Below, piece after piece: positions 29,931 through 38,630 of a DNA stretch of 64,000 nt (position 1 is the first letter of the stretch; each line of letters opens with the position of its first letter). Origin of the DNA: CAVPXC01 sp963709505. Its GTDB lineage: Bacteria > Chloroflexota > Anaerolineae > JAAEKA01. The stretch covers positions 34,005 to 98,004 of the forward strand of contig CAVPXC010000013.1 of the NCBI GenBank assembly GCA_963709505.1, written 5' to 3'. The translations under genes and the position numbers were made by a program. The notes beneath the pieces were generated by a model. The model did not search any database. It was not told where the DNA came from and worked only from the letters and a program-made list of their open reading frames with translations.

Positions 29931-30816
29931 TCTCGTTAGTAGAGCAGGTGTGACTCTGCACGGGCGTGTGATCATCACAGGCAACATCAAAGCGGTTACT
30001 GGTCTCCATGTAGGCGGTGCAGCAGGGGCCCTGGAAATCGGCGGAGTCGACTCGCCGGTCATTCGTAACCCACTCAACAACCAACCCTATATTCCAGGAT
30101 CAAGCGTTCGCGGAAAGATGCGGTCTCTAACAGAGCGTCTACACGGCAGCGAACAGAACTTCTTCGTCAATCGAACGCCGGGCAAAGAGGTCAAGGTCCA
30201 TACTTGTCAAGCCGGAGACGCTCCAGATAGGGAAAAGAGCGAGTTTAGCGATGAGTACAAGGCCAAGCTGGAGGAATGGCGTAGGCAATACCACAGTAGG
30301 TTCGTGAAGTGTCCGGTGTGCTCAGTTTTCGGGGTGACCGGAGATGAGGCCGTGCCACATCCGACGGGGCTGGTTGTAAGAGATGCCTTCCTGAGTGACC
30401 AGAGTGTCGCCAAACTTAAGAAAGCCGACACCGACTTCCCTTACACTGAGATCAAGTGGGAGGCCACGATCGACCGGGTCACCAGCGCAGCCACGCCCCG
30501 TCAGATCGAGCGAGTGCCGGCCGGAGCGGTCTTCCAGGGTATGGAACTCGTCTACAACATCTATGATGAGCCGGGGCGCGATCACTTCTCGACGGTTCTC
30601 AAGGCGCTCCAACTGGTGGAAGAGGACTACCTGGGCGGTCTCGGCGCACGCGGTGGCGGCAAGGTTGAGTTCGAGCTGACCGAAGTCTATGCACGTAAAG
30701 GCGAAGCTTACGCCAGAATCGACTTCGAGCTGGGCGAATCCCAGGATCTCAGCGATGCCCTGGTAGCCAGGATCAAAGGATGGGTAGCTGAAACGTTCGC
30801 CGATCTGGCGGGCTAG
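29923..30816 (+). CDS. csm3: Csm3, backbone RNase subunit
   Basis: 297 residues, RAMP fold. Forms the helical backbone and cuts bound target RNA every six bases. The block GGVDSPVIRNPL holds the expected catalytic aspartate, and YIPGSSVRGKMRSLTERL is the typical glycine-rich crRNA-contact region. A zinc-like segment FVKCPVCSVFG and the C-terminal DYLGGLGARGGGKVEF complete the match. The insertion around residues 75-125 is longer than in many Csm3 proteins. The ATG overlaps the csm2 stop by eight bases. Confidence 0.93.
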   Translation: MANLVSRAGVTLHGRVIITGNIKAVTGLHVGGAAGALEIGGVDSPVIRNPLNNQPYIPGSSVRGKMRSLTERLHGSEQNFFVNRTPGKEVKVHTCQAGDAPDREKSEFSDEYKAKLEEWRRQYHSRFVKCPVCSVFGVTGDEAVPHPTGLVVRDAFLSDQSVAKLKKADTDFPYTEIKWEATIDRVTSAATPRQIERVPAGAVFQGMELVYNIYDEPGRDHFSTVLKALQLVEEDYLGGLGARGGGKVEFELTEVYARKGEAYARIDFELGESQDLSDALVARIKGWVAETFADLAG

Positions 30817-30825
30817 GAGGCCTCC

Positions 30826-31995
30826 ATGACCCGCTTTACACGCGTGCGCCTGCGGCCACGCGGACCCTTCCACTTCGGTGGGCGCGGTGTGGGCCTGGAG
30901 CGCAGCGACGTCTCCTTGCCAGCAGACAGCCTCTTCTCGGCGCTGTGCACTGCGATAGCGCAGAGAAAAGGCCCGGAGCCGGTCGAGACGTTGCTGAATC
31001 AGTTCAAGGCAGCGAATACGCCCGCTACAACCCCTTTCCGGCTTACTTCGTTGATGCCCTTCGCTGGCGAGGTGGCTCTCCTGCCCTACCCGAAGATTGG
31101 CCCTCCGGAGGTGTCCGGAGCGACCGACCTGCGAACTCGCAAGCTTTTCAAAGCCATCGAATGGGTCTCGCAAGCTGTGTTCAACGACCTGGTGCAGCAC
31201 AAGACCCCGAAAGATGCACTGGAAGCTACCGAACCAATAACGATCCAGGGTAGCAAGGTGTGGGTGACAGCCGGCGAAGCACAGATTCTGAGCGCCTTTG
31301 TGCCGCGAGATCGATCCGGCGGTGCGAAGGCCCAGCCTGTTCTGTGGACGACCTGGCAGCGGCCTCGGGTTACGGTCGATCGCCAGACTTCGGCCAGTGC
31401 AGTGTACAGCGTTGGCGGTACGCTATTCCACCGCTACGGCGTTGAAGCCGACGAGACGGCTGGTCTTTACACGGTAATCGAGTGGCTCGCCGCCGACGAC
31501 GAAACGCAATGCATGATGAAGACCGCCTTCCAAGACTTGGGGGTCGAGGGTATCGGCGGCAAGCGGAGTAACGGTTACGGCCAGTTCGATCCTGCCTTTG
31601 ACGAGATCGACGCTTGGGACGTCGGTGCCGGCAGCGGGAGCTATTTCGTGACTCTGGCGCCCTACCACCCGCGACCCGTAGAGCAGGAAGTGATCGGGAC
31701 AGGCGCTCGCTACGAAATCACTTTGCGCCGCGGCTGGCTAAGCCTGACAGGCTATACCAATGTCAGGCGCTCCTCGATCCGAATGATCGCCGATGGCAGT
31801 GTGCTTCGCTGGCCGCTGGACATCGAGCCGCTTGGCGATCTGACCATCGTCACTCCCAAACTCATGAGCGATGCAAATGCGCCAGCAATCTACCGCTATG
31901 GATTGGCCTTCCCGGTGCGCATTAGCGACGCAGCGATGCCGTCGCTGGAAGATCCGCCCATGAAGCCATGTCTAGCGGAGGAGGTCCAGCCATGA
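30826..31995 (+). CDS. csm4: Csm4, 5'-handle-binding subunit
   Basis: 389 residues. RAMP protein that caps the complex and holds the 5' handle of crRNA next to Cas10. Typical start RVRLRPRGPFHFGGRGVGLE with SLPADSLFSALCTAI, a middle RQTSASAVYSVGGTLF, the glycine-rich GVEGIGGKRSNGYGQF and a C-terminal GWLSLTGYTNVRRSSIRMIADGS. In frame throughout. It starts ten bases after csm3 and overlaps csm5 by four bases (ATGA). Confidence 0.92.
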   Translation: MTRFTRVRLRPRGPFHFGGRGVGLERSDVSLPADSLFSALCTAIAQRKGPEPVETLLNQFKAANTPATTPFRLTSLMPFAGEVALLPYPKIGPPEVSGATDLRTRKLFKAIEWVSQAVFNDLVQHKTPKDALEATEPITIQGSKVWVTAGEAQILSAFVPRDRSGGAKAQPVLWTTWQRPRVTVDRQTSASAVYSVGGTLFHRYGVEADETAGLYTVIEWLAADDETQCMMKTAFQDLGVEGIGGKRSNGYGQFDPAFDEIDAWDVGAGSGSYFVTLAPYHPRPVEQEVIGTGARYEITLRRGWLSLTGYTNVRRSSIRMIADGSVLRWPLDIEPLGDLTIVTPKLMSDANAPAIYRYGLAFPVRISDAAMPSLEDPPMKPCLAEEVQP

Positions 31996-33147
31996 TCGCG
32001 CGCAACATGATCGCTCACGTTGAGCTTCTTAGCGATGTGCATATCGGAAGCGGTACCGAGCTTGTCAAGGATATCGACTGGATTGCACGAGACGACGGCT
32101 GGGTCTACTTTGCGGACGGAGAAAAGCTCCTGACGACCGTGTTCCAACGCGCTCGAGGACAATGGCATGGAGATGCGCCAGGTCGCCAACACGCTGGCGG
32201 CCAGCACCGTGGCGGACTTGGTCAAAATGGGCTGGCTGACCAAGGCCGATTTCGGCGAGCAACACGACCTGTTTCGCTATCGCCTGCGTGGCAGCCCGGC
32301 CACGATCAATATTCGGGAGCAGATCAAGGATGTCTACGGCCAGCCCTATCTGCCCGGCTCTTCTCTGAAAGGTGCGCTGCGCACGGTGTTGGCCGTGGGG
32401 GCGGCCATGCGGGTCAAGGCTGACTTTGACAACCTCAACCCCGGACGTTCCTGGGCCGCCCAGCCGGTGGAACGCAAGTTGTTTGGCAACGACCCCAACC
32501 ACGATCTCCTGCGCGCGTTGCAGGTGAGCGACAGCGCTCCGGTCCCGTCGGCTCGTCTCGGGCTGCGCCGGGCGAATATCTACCCAACAGCCAGCACCAG
32601 CTACCGGGGTCGTAGCAAGGGCCTGGACGTCGACGTCGAGACTCTCACCCGTGGAACGACCCTGGATCTGCCGATCCACGTGCCGACCGAGCTGTTGGAA
32701 CACCGCAACACGGCCTTCGATCGGCGACGCCATGAGGAGCTCGGCCAGTGGGAGCAAAAGGCTCAATGGCTGGAAAGGCTCACACAGACTGCCCAGCAGA
32801 ATGCCAGGATGCTGCTGGAGGACGAGGTCAGGTTCTTCCAAGAGCGCACCGACGTGCCGGCCGTCCATCAGTTCTACAACAACCTGGTGGATCAATTCAC
32901 CGCCCTGAAACGCAACGAGATGCTGCTGGTACTCGGCTGGGGCGGCGGCTGGCACACCAAGACCTTCAATCGCCTGCTTAAGACAGACCCGCAGACCTTC
33001 GACCGTCTGGTGACGAAGTACAGACTTAACCCAACGGGTACGGTCAATCCAGGTGCGTCCTTTCCAAAGAGCCGTCACCTACTGCGAATCGGCGACAGGC
33101 CAGGGCCACCGCTGGGCTGGGTGAAGGTGACACTGTTTCCAGAATGA
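31992..33147 (+). CDS. csm5: Csm5, frameshifted near the N-terminus
   Basis: About 385 residues when joined. Starts MIARNMIAHVELLSDVHIGS, typical of Csm5, in one frame; after LLTTVFQ near 32146 the protein continues in the next frame with ALEDNGMEMRQVANTLAAST and the RAMP glycine-rich block YLPGSSLKGALRTVLAVG. The C-terminus contains GWGGGWHTKTFNRLL and PKSRHLLRIGDRPGPPLGWV. One extra base explains the break. Csm5 sits at the far end of the complex and influences crRNA maturation. The start overlaps the csm4 stop. Confidence 0.9.
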
Positions 33148-33224
33148 TGGCTAGGTGAGTCGTTGCATGGAGCACGCTTCTGCTCGATGCGATGACTTAC
33201 CTGGTAGTCCACCAGAGGCGCCCT

Positions 33225-33503
33225 ATGTCCGACAAAGCCGTCTCATTTGATCGTCTGTTGGAGCGACTTCAAACCGTTCAGGTATTTATACCGGAAGAGG
33301 TTGCGGCCTGTCTTTATGACAATATTACGCAGGCAAACGTTCAGCGCGTTTCATCCATACGAGCTACCTCAGCAACCACTAAGAAGAAGCTAGGACGGCA
33401 GCTTGCGGCATTGGCGAACAGTGCACAACTCATCGGCAGCAAGCTCGGCTACTTTGTGTTCGAGCTAACTGATAGTCTGATTTCAGAGACCAAGATCAAA
33501 TGA
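33225..33503 (+). CDS. Small unknown protein upstream of the HEAT-HEPN gene
   Basis: 92 residues from ATG 33225, which has AGAGG six bases upstream; an in-frame ATG at 33192 lacks this. Helical, with a basic centre (TKKKLGRQLAALANS). I do not recognise the family. Base composition is lower in GC than csm1-csm5. The HEAT-HEPN gene begins four bases after its stop, so the two are probably translated together and may act as partners. Confidence 0.6.
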   Translation: MSDKAVSFDRLLERLQTVQVFIPEEVAACLYDNITQANVQRVSSIRATSATTKKKLGRQLAALANSAQLIGSKLGYFVFELTDSLISETKIK

Positions 33504-33507
33504 TCTA

Positions 33508-35181
33508 TTGAGCTTTGGAGAACTGTCAAACCAAGAAGTAGAGAACCTTCTGCTCGGCATAATCAGGGAATTCATAAGTCCTCCTGACGGTATTGATTGC
33601 CATTTTTGCCGCATCTCAGACCAACATGCATACATCGACGTGTCTCTGGTTCGGAACGCACCCGTTTATTTCTATACAGAGGGTACTAGCTTGGCAGATC
33701 AATTTGTTCCTGTGTGGAAGATGACGACAGGTTGGTCAACCGAAGCAGCATCGCCTGACGAATTGGAGGCACTTTACCGGATGCAGTTTACGGCTGCTTT
33801 AGATGAGGAGACAAGTGCCAGTCGAAATGAGCTCATAGATACATTTCAGAAACACCATGTACAGTCCGGGATGGAGTTTGCAGGCTGTTTGGCAAGTCTC
33901 TTGCTGCGAACGGCCACCGAAGATCGAGTTCTTGCAGCGCGATTGCTTGTTAGGGTCGGAGGCATAGGTGAAGGAGCGACGCGACTCGTCGCCCAATTGC
34001 TGACAGCACTTCTCCATGATGAGCCTGAGGTCGCAATACAGGCAGCTCGTTCGCTGGAAAATGTCGGTTCCGAAGCGCACATACCTTTGCTCATGCAAAG
34101 TTTCCGCCATTATTCTGGCAACTATGAAGTTCTTCTCCCCGTTCTTGCTTGTATCGGAGAGCTGGGTTCTCCTCAAACTGTGGATCACGTGCTAGAACTT
34201 TACTCGATAACAGCGAACACGAGTGTCCAACAAGCTATCGACGCTGCCATAGTACGGCTATACGACCGTCATTATCTTCCTTTATTCAACCCTATTCACC
34301 GAGAACGTTTCCTAAGTCAAATTGATGGCTTTCAGTACGCATTGGCATTGGATACCTTGACAGACCACGGGACCGATTTGTGTCTTGCTGTTGCCCATAA
34401 GCGGTATTTGAGGGGACTAACCCAATACGCCGACTACCGAGTCAAGGCAAATCAGGTGGAAGCACTGGAGGAGCTAAACAGACTATCTAGCTACCGCGAG
34501 GACAAACAAGACTCTGCACTAGCGCAAATTGTGGCAAAATGGAAAGAGGAAGCTCCCACCCCCGACAAAAATGGTTCGACTCAGTCAGTTTTGGCCCCGA
34601 TTTGGAGACTTGCTGAACTGTTTTACTTGGCTGACATCGAATATCTAACCCGAAACCATGAAGGTTTTGTCACAAGGCTGTACAATTTGATTGAGCAACT
34701 CTCCCTACGCCTACTGGAAAGCCTGAATGTCACCCTAACTCGTAGAAACGACTACTATTACCTTGATAGCGAGTGGATTGCGCACCATCAAGAGGTCGCC
34801 AAGGTTGTGAAAAACCAGGACAGTAAACGCAATCTCACAGACAAAGTGGAAAGGGTGCTTACACGTCTCATATTGGAGGCCTACCCGCAAAATGATAGGG
34901 CACGGGAAGGAGCCGACCATCTTTTGCGATTTGAGCGTCTTATCAAGATCCGTCACAAGCTCCCGACTGCCCATGGATTTGATGCCTCGAATGAGGAGAC
35001 GTTCGTCAAGGCCTACGGTGCAGATTTCCCAACGATCATTGGCGATCTGAGAGTTTTTTTCCAGATCGCTACCAGCTGTGAGCTAGGCAGCAATCCGTAT
35101 GTGGACTTGAACACGGACATACGCTATGTCTTGATTAGTGCTGACAGCGTAGAACCAAGTGCACGTGATCTTCTGGCCTGA
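33508..35181 (+). CDS. HEAT-repeat protein with C-terminal HEPN RNase motif
   Basis: 557 residues from TTG 33508. The N-terminal 110 residues are unrecognised. Residues 110-260 look like HEAT repeats (EDRVLAARLLVRVGGIGEGA, DEPEVAIQAARSLENVGSEA, NYEVLLPVLACIGELGSP). The C-terminal region (WRLAELFYLADIEYLTRNHE, VTRLYNLIEQLSLRLLESL) resembles the HEPN half of Csm6-type proteins. It contains IRHKLPTAHGF near residue 482, which fits the R-x4-6-H catalytic motif of HEPN RNases. No CARF domain is visible. Composition is AT-richer than the neighbours. Position between csm5 and csx1 suggests a type III accessory effector; this is inference. Confidence 0.7.
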   Translation: MSFGELSNQEVENLLLGIIREFISPPDGIDCHFCRISDQHAYIDVSLVRNAPVYFYTEGTSLADQFVPVWKMTTGWSTEAASPDELEALYRMQFTAALDEETSASRNELIDTFQKHHVQSGMEFAGCLASLLLRTATEDRVLAARLLVRVGGIGEGATRLVAQLLTALLHDEPEVAIQAARSLENVGSEAHIPLLMQSFRHYSGNYEVLLPVLACIGELGSPQTVDHVLELYSITANTSVQQAIDAAIVRLYDRHYLPLFNPIHRERFLSQIDGFQYALALDTLTDHGTDLCLAVAHKRYLRGLTQYADYRVKANQVEALEELNRLSSYREDKQDSALAQIVAKWKEEAPTPDKNGSTQSVLAPIWRLAELFYLADIEYLTRNHEGFVTRLYNLIEQLSLRLLESLNVTLTRRNDYYYLDSEWIAHHQEVAKVVKNQDSKRNLTDKVERVLTRLILEAYPQNDRAREGADHLLRFERLIKIRHKLPTAHGFDASNEETFVKAYGADFPTIIGDLRVFFQIATSCELGSNPYVDLNTDIRYVLISADSVEPSARDLLA

Positions 35182-35211
35182 TAATCCATGCAGCCTGAGG
35201 TAGATCGATCA

Positions 35212-36490
35212 ATGAAAGCCATCTCCTTCCTCGGCGCCGGCCCGGCGTTTGAAACGACATACACCCTTCCGGATGGCCGAGAGCACACAGCGCCGTTCTT
35301 CCCGGCGGCGCTGGTGCGCTTCTATTCGGTCGATACGCTGCTGGTATTCGTCACGGCGGGCGCACGAACCATGCACTACGACCGGCTGCGGACGCTGGCG
35401 GAAGATTATGTCAATATTATCCTGCCGGTCGATATCCCCGACGGCAGAAACGAGGCCGAGCTGTGGCAGATCTTCACCGCGGTGGCTGATGCCGTGGAGC
35501 CCGAAGATCGAGTGATCTTCGACATCACCCACGGCTTCCGCTCGCTGCCCTTCCTCTCGTTCCTGGCGGCAGCCTACCTGCGGGCGATCAAACGCGTCAC
35601 GCTGGAGGCGGTGCTCTATGGCGCTCTGGAGGCCGGCGACAAATCGGTCACGCCGGCGCGGGCGCCGGTGTTCGACCTGAGCCGCTTCGTCAGCCTGCTG
35701 GATTGGCTGACAGCCGCCGACCGCTTCGTCCAGTTCGGCGATGCGCGCAAGCTGGCCGAGATCCTGCGCGATCGCCAGGCGACTCCGGTGCACCTGGCGG
35801 CCGCCGCCGGCAATCGCCAGGCGCAGCAAATGGCCACCGCGCTCAAGGGCGCGGCAACCGCCATGGAGAACGTGGCGCTGCCGCTGCGCCTCACCCGCCC
35901 TGTGGAAACCATGGAAGCCGCCGCCACGCTCGATCAGGCGCTGGCGGCGGCCCAGGCTGCCTTCGATCTATGGGCGCCGCCCTTTGCGCTCGTCGCCGAC
36001 GAAGTGCGCGGAGCGTATGCGCCGTTTGGCCTCACTGCGCCAATGAAAAACGAGAACCTGGCCCAATCGTCTGACGGTGCAGCGCCATCTTGTCGAGTGG
36101 TACTTGGAGAAAGAACAAATCACCCAGGCTGCTACCTTGGGCCAGGAGTGGCTGGTGTCTTGGATCATGGGCTGGCTAGGTGAGCTGCCGTTGGACAACC
36201 GCCAGCGCCGTGAAACGGTCAGCAGCCTGGTGGCCACCGAGGCAATCCGGCTGCGCGACGAGCGCGAGCGGAGCAAACAGAAGGGCGAGACTGCGACGTT
36301 CTATTCCACCTTCTTGCGCGATGTGCCTGAGCTGGAGCGCGTCCTGGACCTGTTCAGCCAGCTTGGCGAAGTACGCAACGACCTGAACCACGCAGGCCTC
36401 CGGCAAGGGAGAATGCCTGCCAAGACCCTGGCCAGCCGAACCAGGAAACTCTGTGCCGAACTCGCCAGCTTTTCATTGCCAGGCGACTAA
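35212..36490 (+). CDS. csx1: Csx1-type CARF-HEPN ribonuclease (TIGR02221-like), frameshifted
   Basis: About 425 residues. The N-terminal CARF domain starts MKAISFLGAGPAFETTYTL and has the family block VIFDITHGFRSLPFLSFLAA. The C-terminal HEPN domain (LTVQRHLVEWYLEKEQITQA, LGQEWLVSWI) ends with GEVRNDLNHAG, an R-x4-H RNase motif. The two halves are in adjacent frames; one extra base near 36063 accounts for it. Csx1 proteins cut RNA when cyclic oligoadenylate binds the CARF domain. ATG 35212 is preferred over ATG 35188 because family members begin at this point. Confidence 0.88.
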
Positions 36491-36570
36491 CCCTATGGCC
36501 CGACTCAACTTCTCCCACCTTGTCATCGATGCGCAGTTTAGCAGGAGCGAAGCGCACACCAGCGGTGCTG

Positions 36571-37104
36571 CTATGGACGCAGTTGTGATGCCCCCAACCA
36601 GAGCTGGTTGCCGCGATGCCCCAGTCCTCGGAGGTGAGGACCTATGGGCGAGTGATCTGCGAGGAGTTGCTCAGCCGTTCCAACCAGCTCGATTTCGTCG
36701 AAATCTTTGTCAAAACTGAGAATTGTAGGAATGCTCAATTCCCCGGTGACCAAAGCCATCAACGCATCGTTGAAGTTCAATCGCCCTTCATGGCCGCGAC
36801 ACAGGTCGAGCACATCCGAGTACAGTCGTTCGCCGGAAGCGGATACCCAGGTGATGCTGCTGGCAGGTACGGTCACGGCCAGACTATCCAGCAACCGCGT
36901 GAACTGGTCGGAGCGCTTCTGCTCTTCGGCGCGACGGCCAATGACGCCGACGGCTTCGTTGACGACGCAATCGAAGTAGATCAGCTCGGCATCCGTGGCT
37001 ACCAAAGCGTTGCGGATCAAAACGGCCTGATCATGCCACTTGTCACGAGCATCGACCAAGGCCACCAAGACGTTCGTATCAACCAGGATGCGCTTCGTCG
37101 TCAT
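36571..37104 (-). CDS. VapC-like PIN-domain toxin
   Basis: About 177 residues from ATG 37104. PIN ribonuclease residues are visible: VDTNVLVALVD at the N-terminus, NEAVGVIGRR, LNFNDALMALVT and LSFDKDFDEI. The tail after DEIELVG is longer than usual and may be out of frame. It overlaps the end of the antitoxin gene, as in toxin-antitoxin pairs. The pair is inserted in opposite orientation between csx1 and csx15. Confidence 0.82.
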   Translation of the reverse strand: MTTKRILVDTNVLVALVDARDKWHDQAVLIRNALVATDAELIYFDCVVNEAVGVIGRRAEEQKRSDQFTRLLDSLAVTVPASSITWVSASGERLYSDVLDLCRGHEGRLNFNDALMALVTGELSIPTILSFDKDFDEIELVGTAEQLLADHSPIGPHLRGLGHRGNQLWLGASQLRP

Positions 37105-37376
37105 AGAACGCCTCGGTATCCTCAATCGCATCGCCGCCCAAGGCAACCAGACCAGTCAGCTCCACCAGATTGGCCGGCGCCACAGAGTCGCACGTCAATC
37201 GCCATGCCAGTTGCTGCGTCGGCAGGGACGGTTGTCCGAGTTTGCTGATGCAGGAAACGAGCGAAGTCGAGCACTTCCGACTGCTTGGCCGGTGGCAAGA
37301 GATCGAGTAGATGCAGCAGCTGCGGCATGATCGCGGGCCGTGAAGCTGCAGCTTGTTTGGATGATGTCACTGACAC
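37079..37376 (-). CDS. Antitoxin partner of the PIN toxin, frameshifted
   Basis: About 98 residues. The first part has LHLLDLLPPAKQSEVLDFARFL, a DUF2281-like antitoxin pattern. After ATGMAIDVRL the frame shifts near 37185, and VAPANLVELTGLVALGGDAI followed by EDTEAFYDDE, a common ending of such antitoxins, reads in another frame to a stop at 37079. It precedes and overlaps the PIN toxin by about 26 bases. Confidence 0.7.
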
Positions 37377-37511
37377 GACGACCTCCTGGACCCAAAAAAG
37401 CTTCGAATAATCAACTATTCCAAGACTGATTATACCCTATGGCTTGAGGCTTGTCCATCTCCGGATTTGCTGCCATCCAGTAAGAAAACTATCGCAAGCG
37501 AGTAGCAGCCC

Positions 37512-37901
37512 ATGATACTCCTCAATTTTTCCCATCCAATCACCGAAGCGCAGCGGGCGCAGATCGAGGCGCTGACCGGCAGCGCGGTCGGTCGCGAGAT
37601 CGCGGCCTTGCCGCAGTTCGACGAGCAGCAGCCGTTCGTCCCACAACTACACGACCTGGTAGGCCAAGTGCCGCTGACGCCGGCCGAGTGGCAGGGCGAG
37701 CCGATCCTGGTGGTCCTGCCATCGCTGAACTTCATCGCAGCGGCTCTGCTGGCCGAATTGCACGGCCGCATGGGCTACTTTCCACCGGTGGTGCGAATCC
37801 GGCCGGTGACCGGCACATTGCCCAGGCTCTATGAGGTGGCCGAGATCCTTGATCTGCAGGGCATTCGAGAAGCTGCTCGCCTCAGAAGGCAGGACTTATG
37901 A
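37512..37901 (+). CDS. csx15: Csx15-family CRISPR accessory protein
   Basis: 129 residues. Starts MILLNFSHPITEAQRAQIEA and contains TGSAVGREIAALPQFD, WQGEPILVVLPSLNFIAAAL, LLAELHGRMGYFPPVVRIRP and YEVAEILDLQGIREAARLRR, a pattern I recognise from CRISPR-associated Csx15 proteins. Csx15 has been proposed to act on cyclic oligoadenylate as a ring nuclease; I state this from memory and it is not shown by the sequence. The stop overlaps the start of the next gene (ATGA), and the gene is followed by the membrane/CARF pair, so they are probably one functional unit. Confidence 0.8.
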   Translation: MILLNFSHPITEAQRAQIEALTGSAVGREIAALPQFDEQQPFVPQLHDLVGQVPLTPAEWQGEPILVVLPSLNFIAAALLAELHGRMGYFPPVVRIRPVTGTLPRLYEVAEILDLQGIREAARLRRQDL

Positions 37902-38119
37902 AGAAGGTCTGGAACCGTTACGTCCGCGAACCCCTGACGCGAACCATGATCGGCGTGCCATGGTTCGGCCCGGTCGTGATGGCAGTGCTGGTCAGCATGA
38001 TCATCAACGTCCTCACCACAGCCTTGGTACAGTGGGGCGGCCTGGCGCTGGCCTGGATCACGGTCACGTTGGCGGTGCTGGTGGTCATTGCGATTCGTGG
38101 TGACCTACGATCGGGCTGA
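37898..38119 (+). CDS. Two-helix membrane protein coupled to CARF gene
   Basis: 73 residues with two predicted membrane helices (FGPVVMAVLVSMIINVLTTA and LALAWITVTLAVLVVIAI) and a basic N-terminus (MKKVWNRYVREPLTR). The start overlaps the csx15 stop by four bases. The end overlaps the next CARF gene by about 30 bases in a different frame. Given the frameshifts nearby, the two could be one TM-CARF protein of the kind that forms cyclic-oligoadenylate-gated membrane effectors. Confidence 0.7.
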   Translation: MKKVWNRYVREPLTRTMIGVPWFGPVVMAVLVSMIINVLTTALVQWGGLALAWITVTLAVLVVIAIRGDLRSG

Positions 38120-38630
38120 ACACAGGCGCCGCAGCCAAGGGCTCGGTCCCATCGATCTGCCGCATCCCGAAAAGCACGTCGGGCTGATCTTTCTCTTCAG
38201 CCGCGAGGACACCTTACGCGAGGCCCTGACTTACCACGCTCCTGTGCTCACCCACACGTGGCTCTTGGTCACGCCGGAGTTGCAGCTCAAGGCGGCGGAG
38301 GCCGTGCAACATTACCCCACTGTCACGTTTGCGATTCGACCCTTGCCAAATCTCTTTGACACCCAGGCGTGTTACCGGGCTGTGCTTGAGATCTACCAGA
38401 ATGACGTACTCAACCAACGAATCGACGCCAAGAAAGTCATCTCCGACATCACGGGAGGCACCAAGCCGATGACCATGGGCATGATTCTCGCTTGCGTGCA
38501 GGGAGGATACCCAATCGAGCACGTGCCAACCCGCTACGACAGCGACGGAAAACCCATCGGACCCCTGCCGCCGATCCAGATCTCTTTGCAGGGTAGCTCT
38601 AACCTGCTTGATCCCAAGGAGCGCGCCTGA
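38088..38630 (+). CDS. CARF-domain protein, probable part of membrane effector
   Basis: About 180 residues. CARF fold signature: GLIFLFSREDTLREALTYHA, THTWLLVTPELQLKAAEAVQ, and KKVISDITGGTKPMTMGMIL near residue 125, the ligand-binding motif. No nuclease, HEPN or other output domain follows, so output must come from the adjacent membrane segment or another partner. Start codon is TTG 38088 or GTG 38097/38100 if separate. The stop TGA overlaps the cas6 start (TGATG). Confidence 0.82.
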   Translation: MRFVVTYDRAEHRRRSQGLGPIDLPHPEKHVGLIFLFSREDTLREALTYHAPVLTHTWLLVTPELQLKAAEAVQHYPTVTFAIRPLPNLFDTQACYRAVLEIYQNDVLNQRIDAKKVISDITGGTKPMTMGMILACVQGGYPIEHVPTRYDSDGKPIGPLPPIQISLQGSSNLLDPKERA

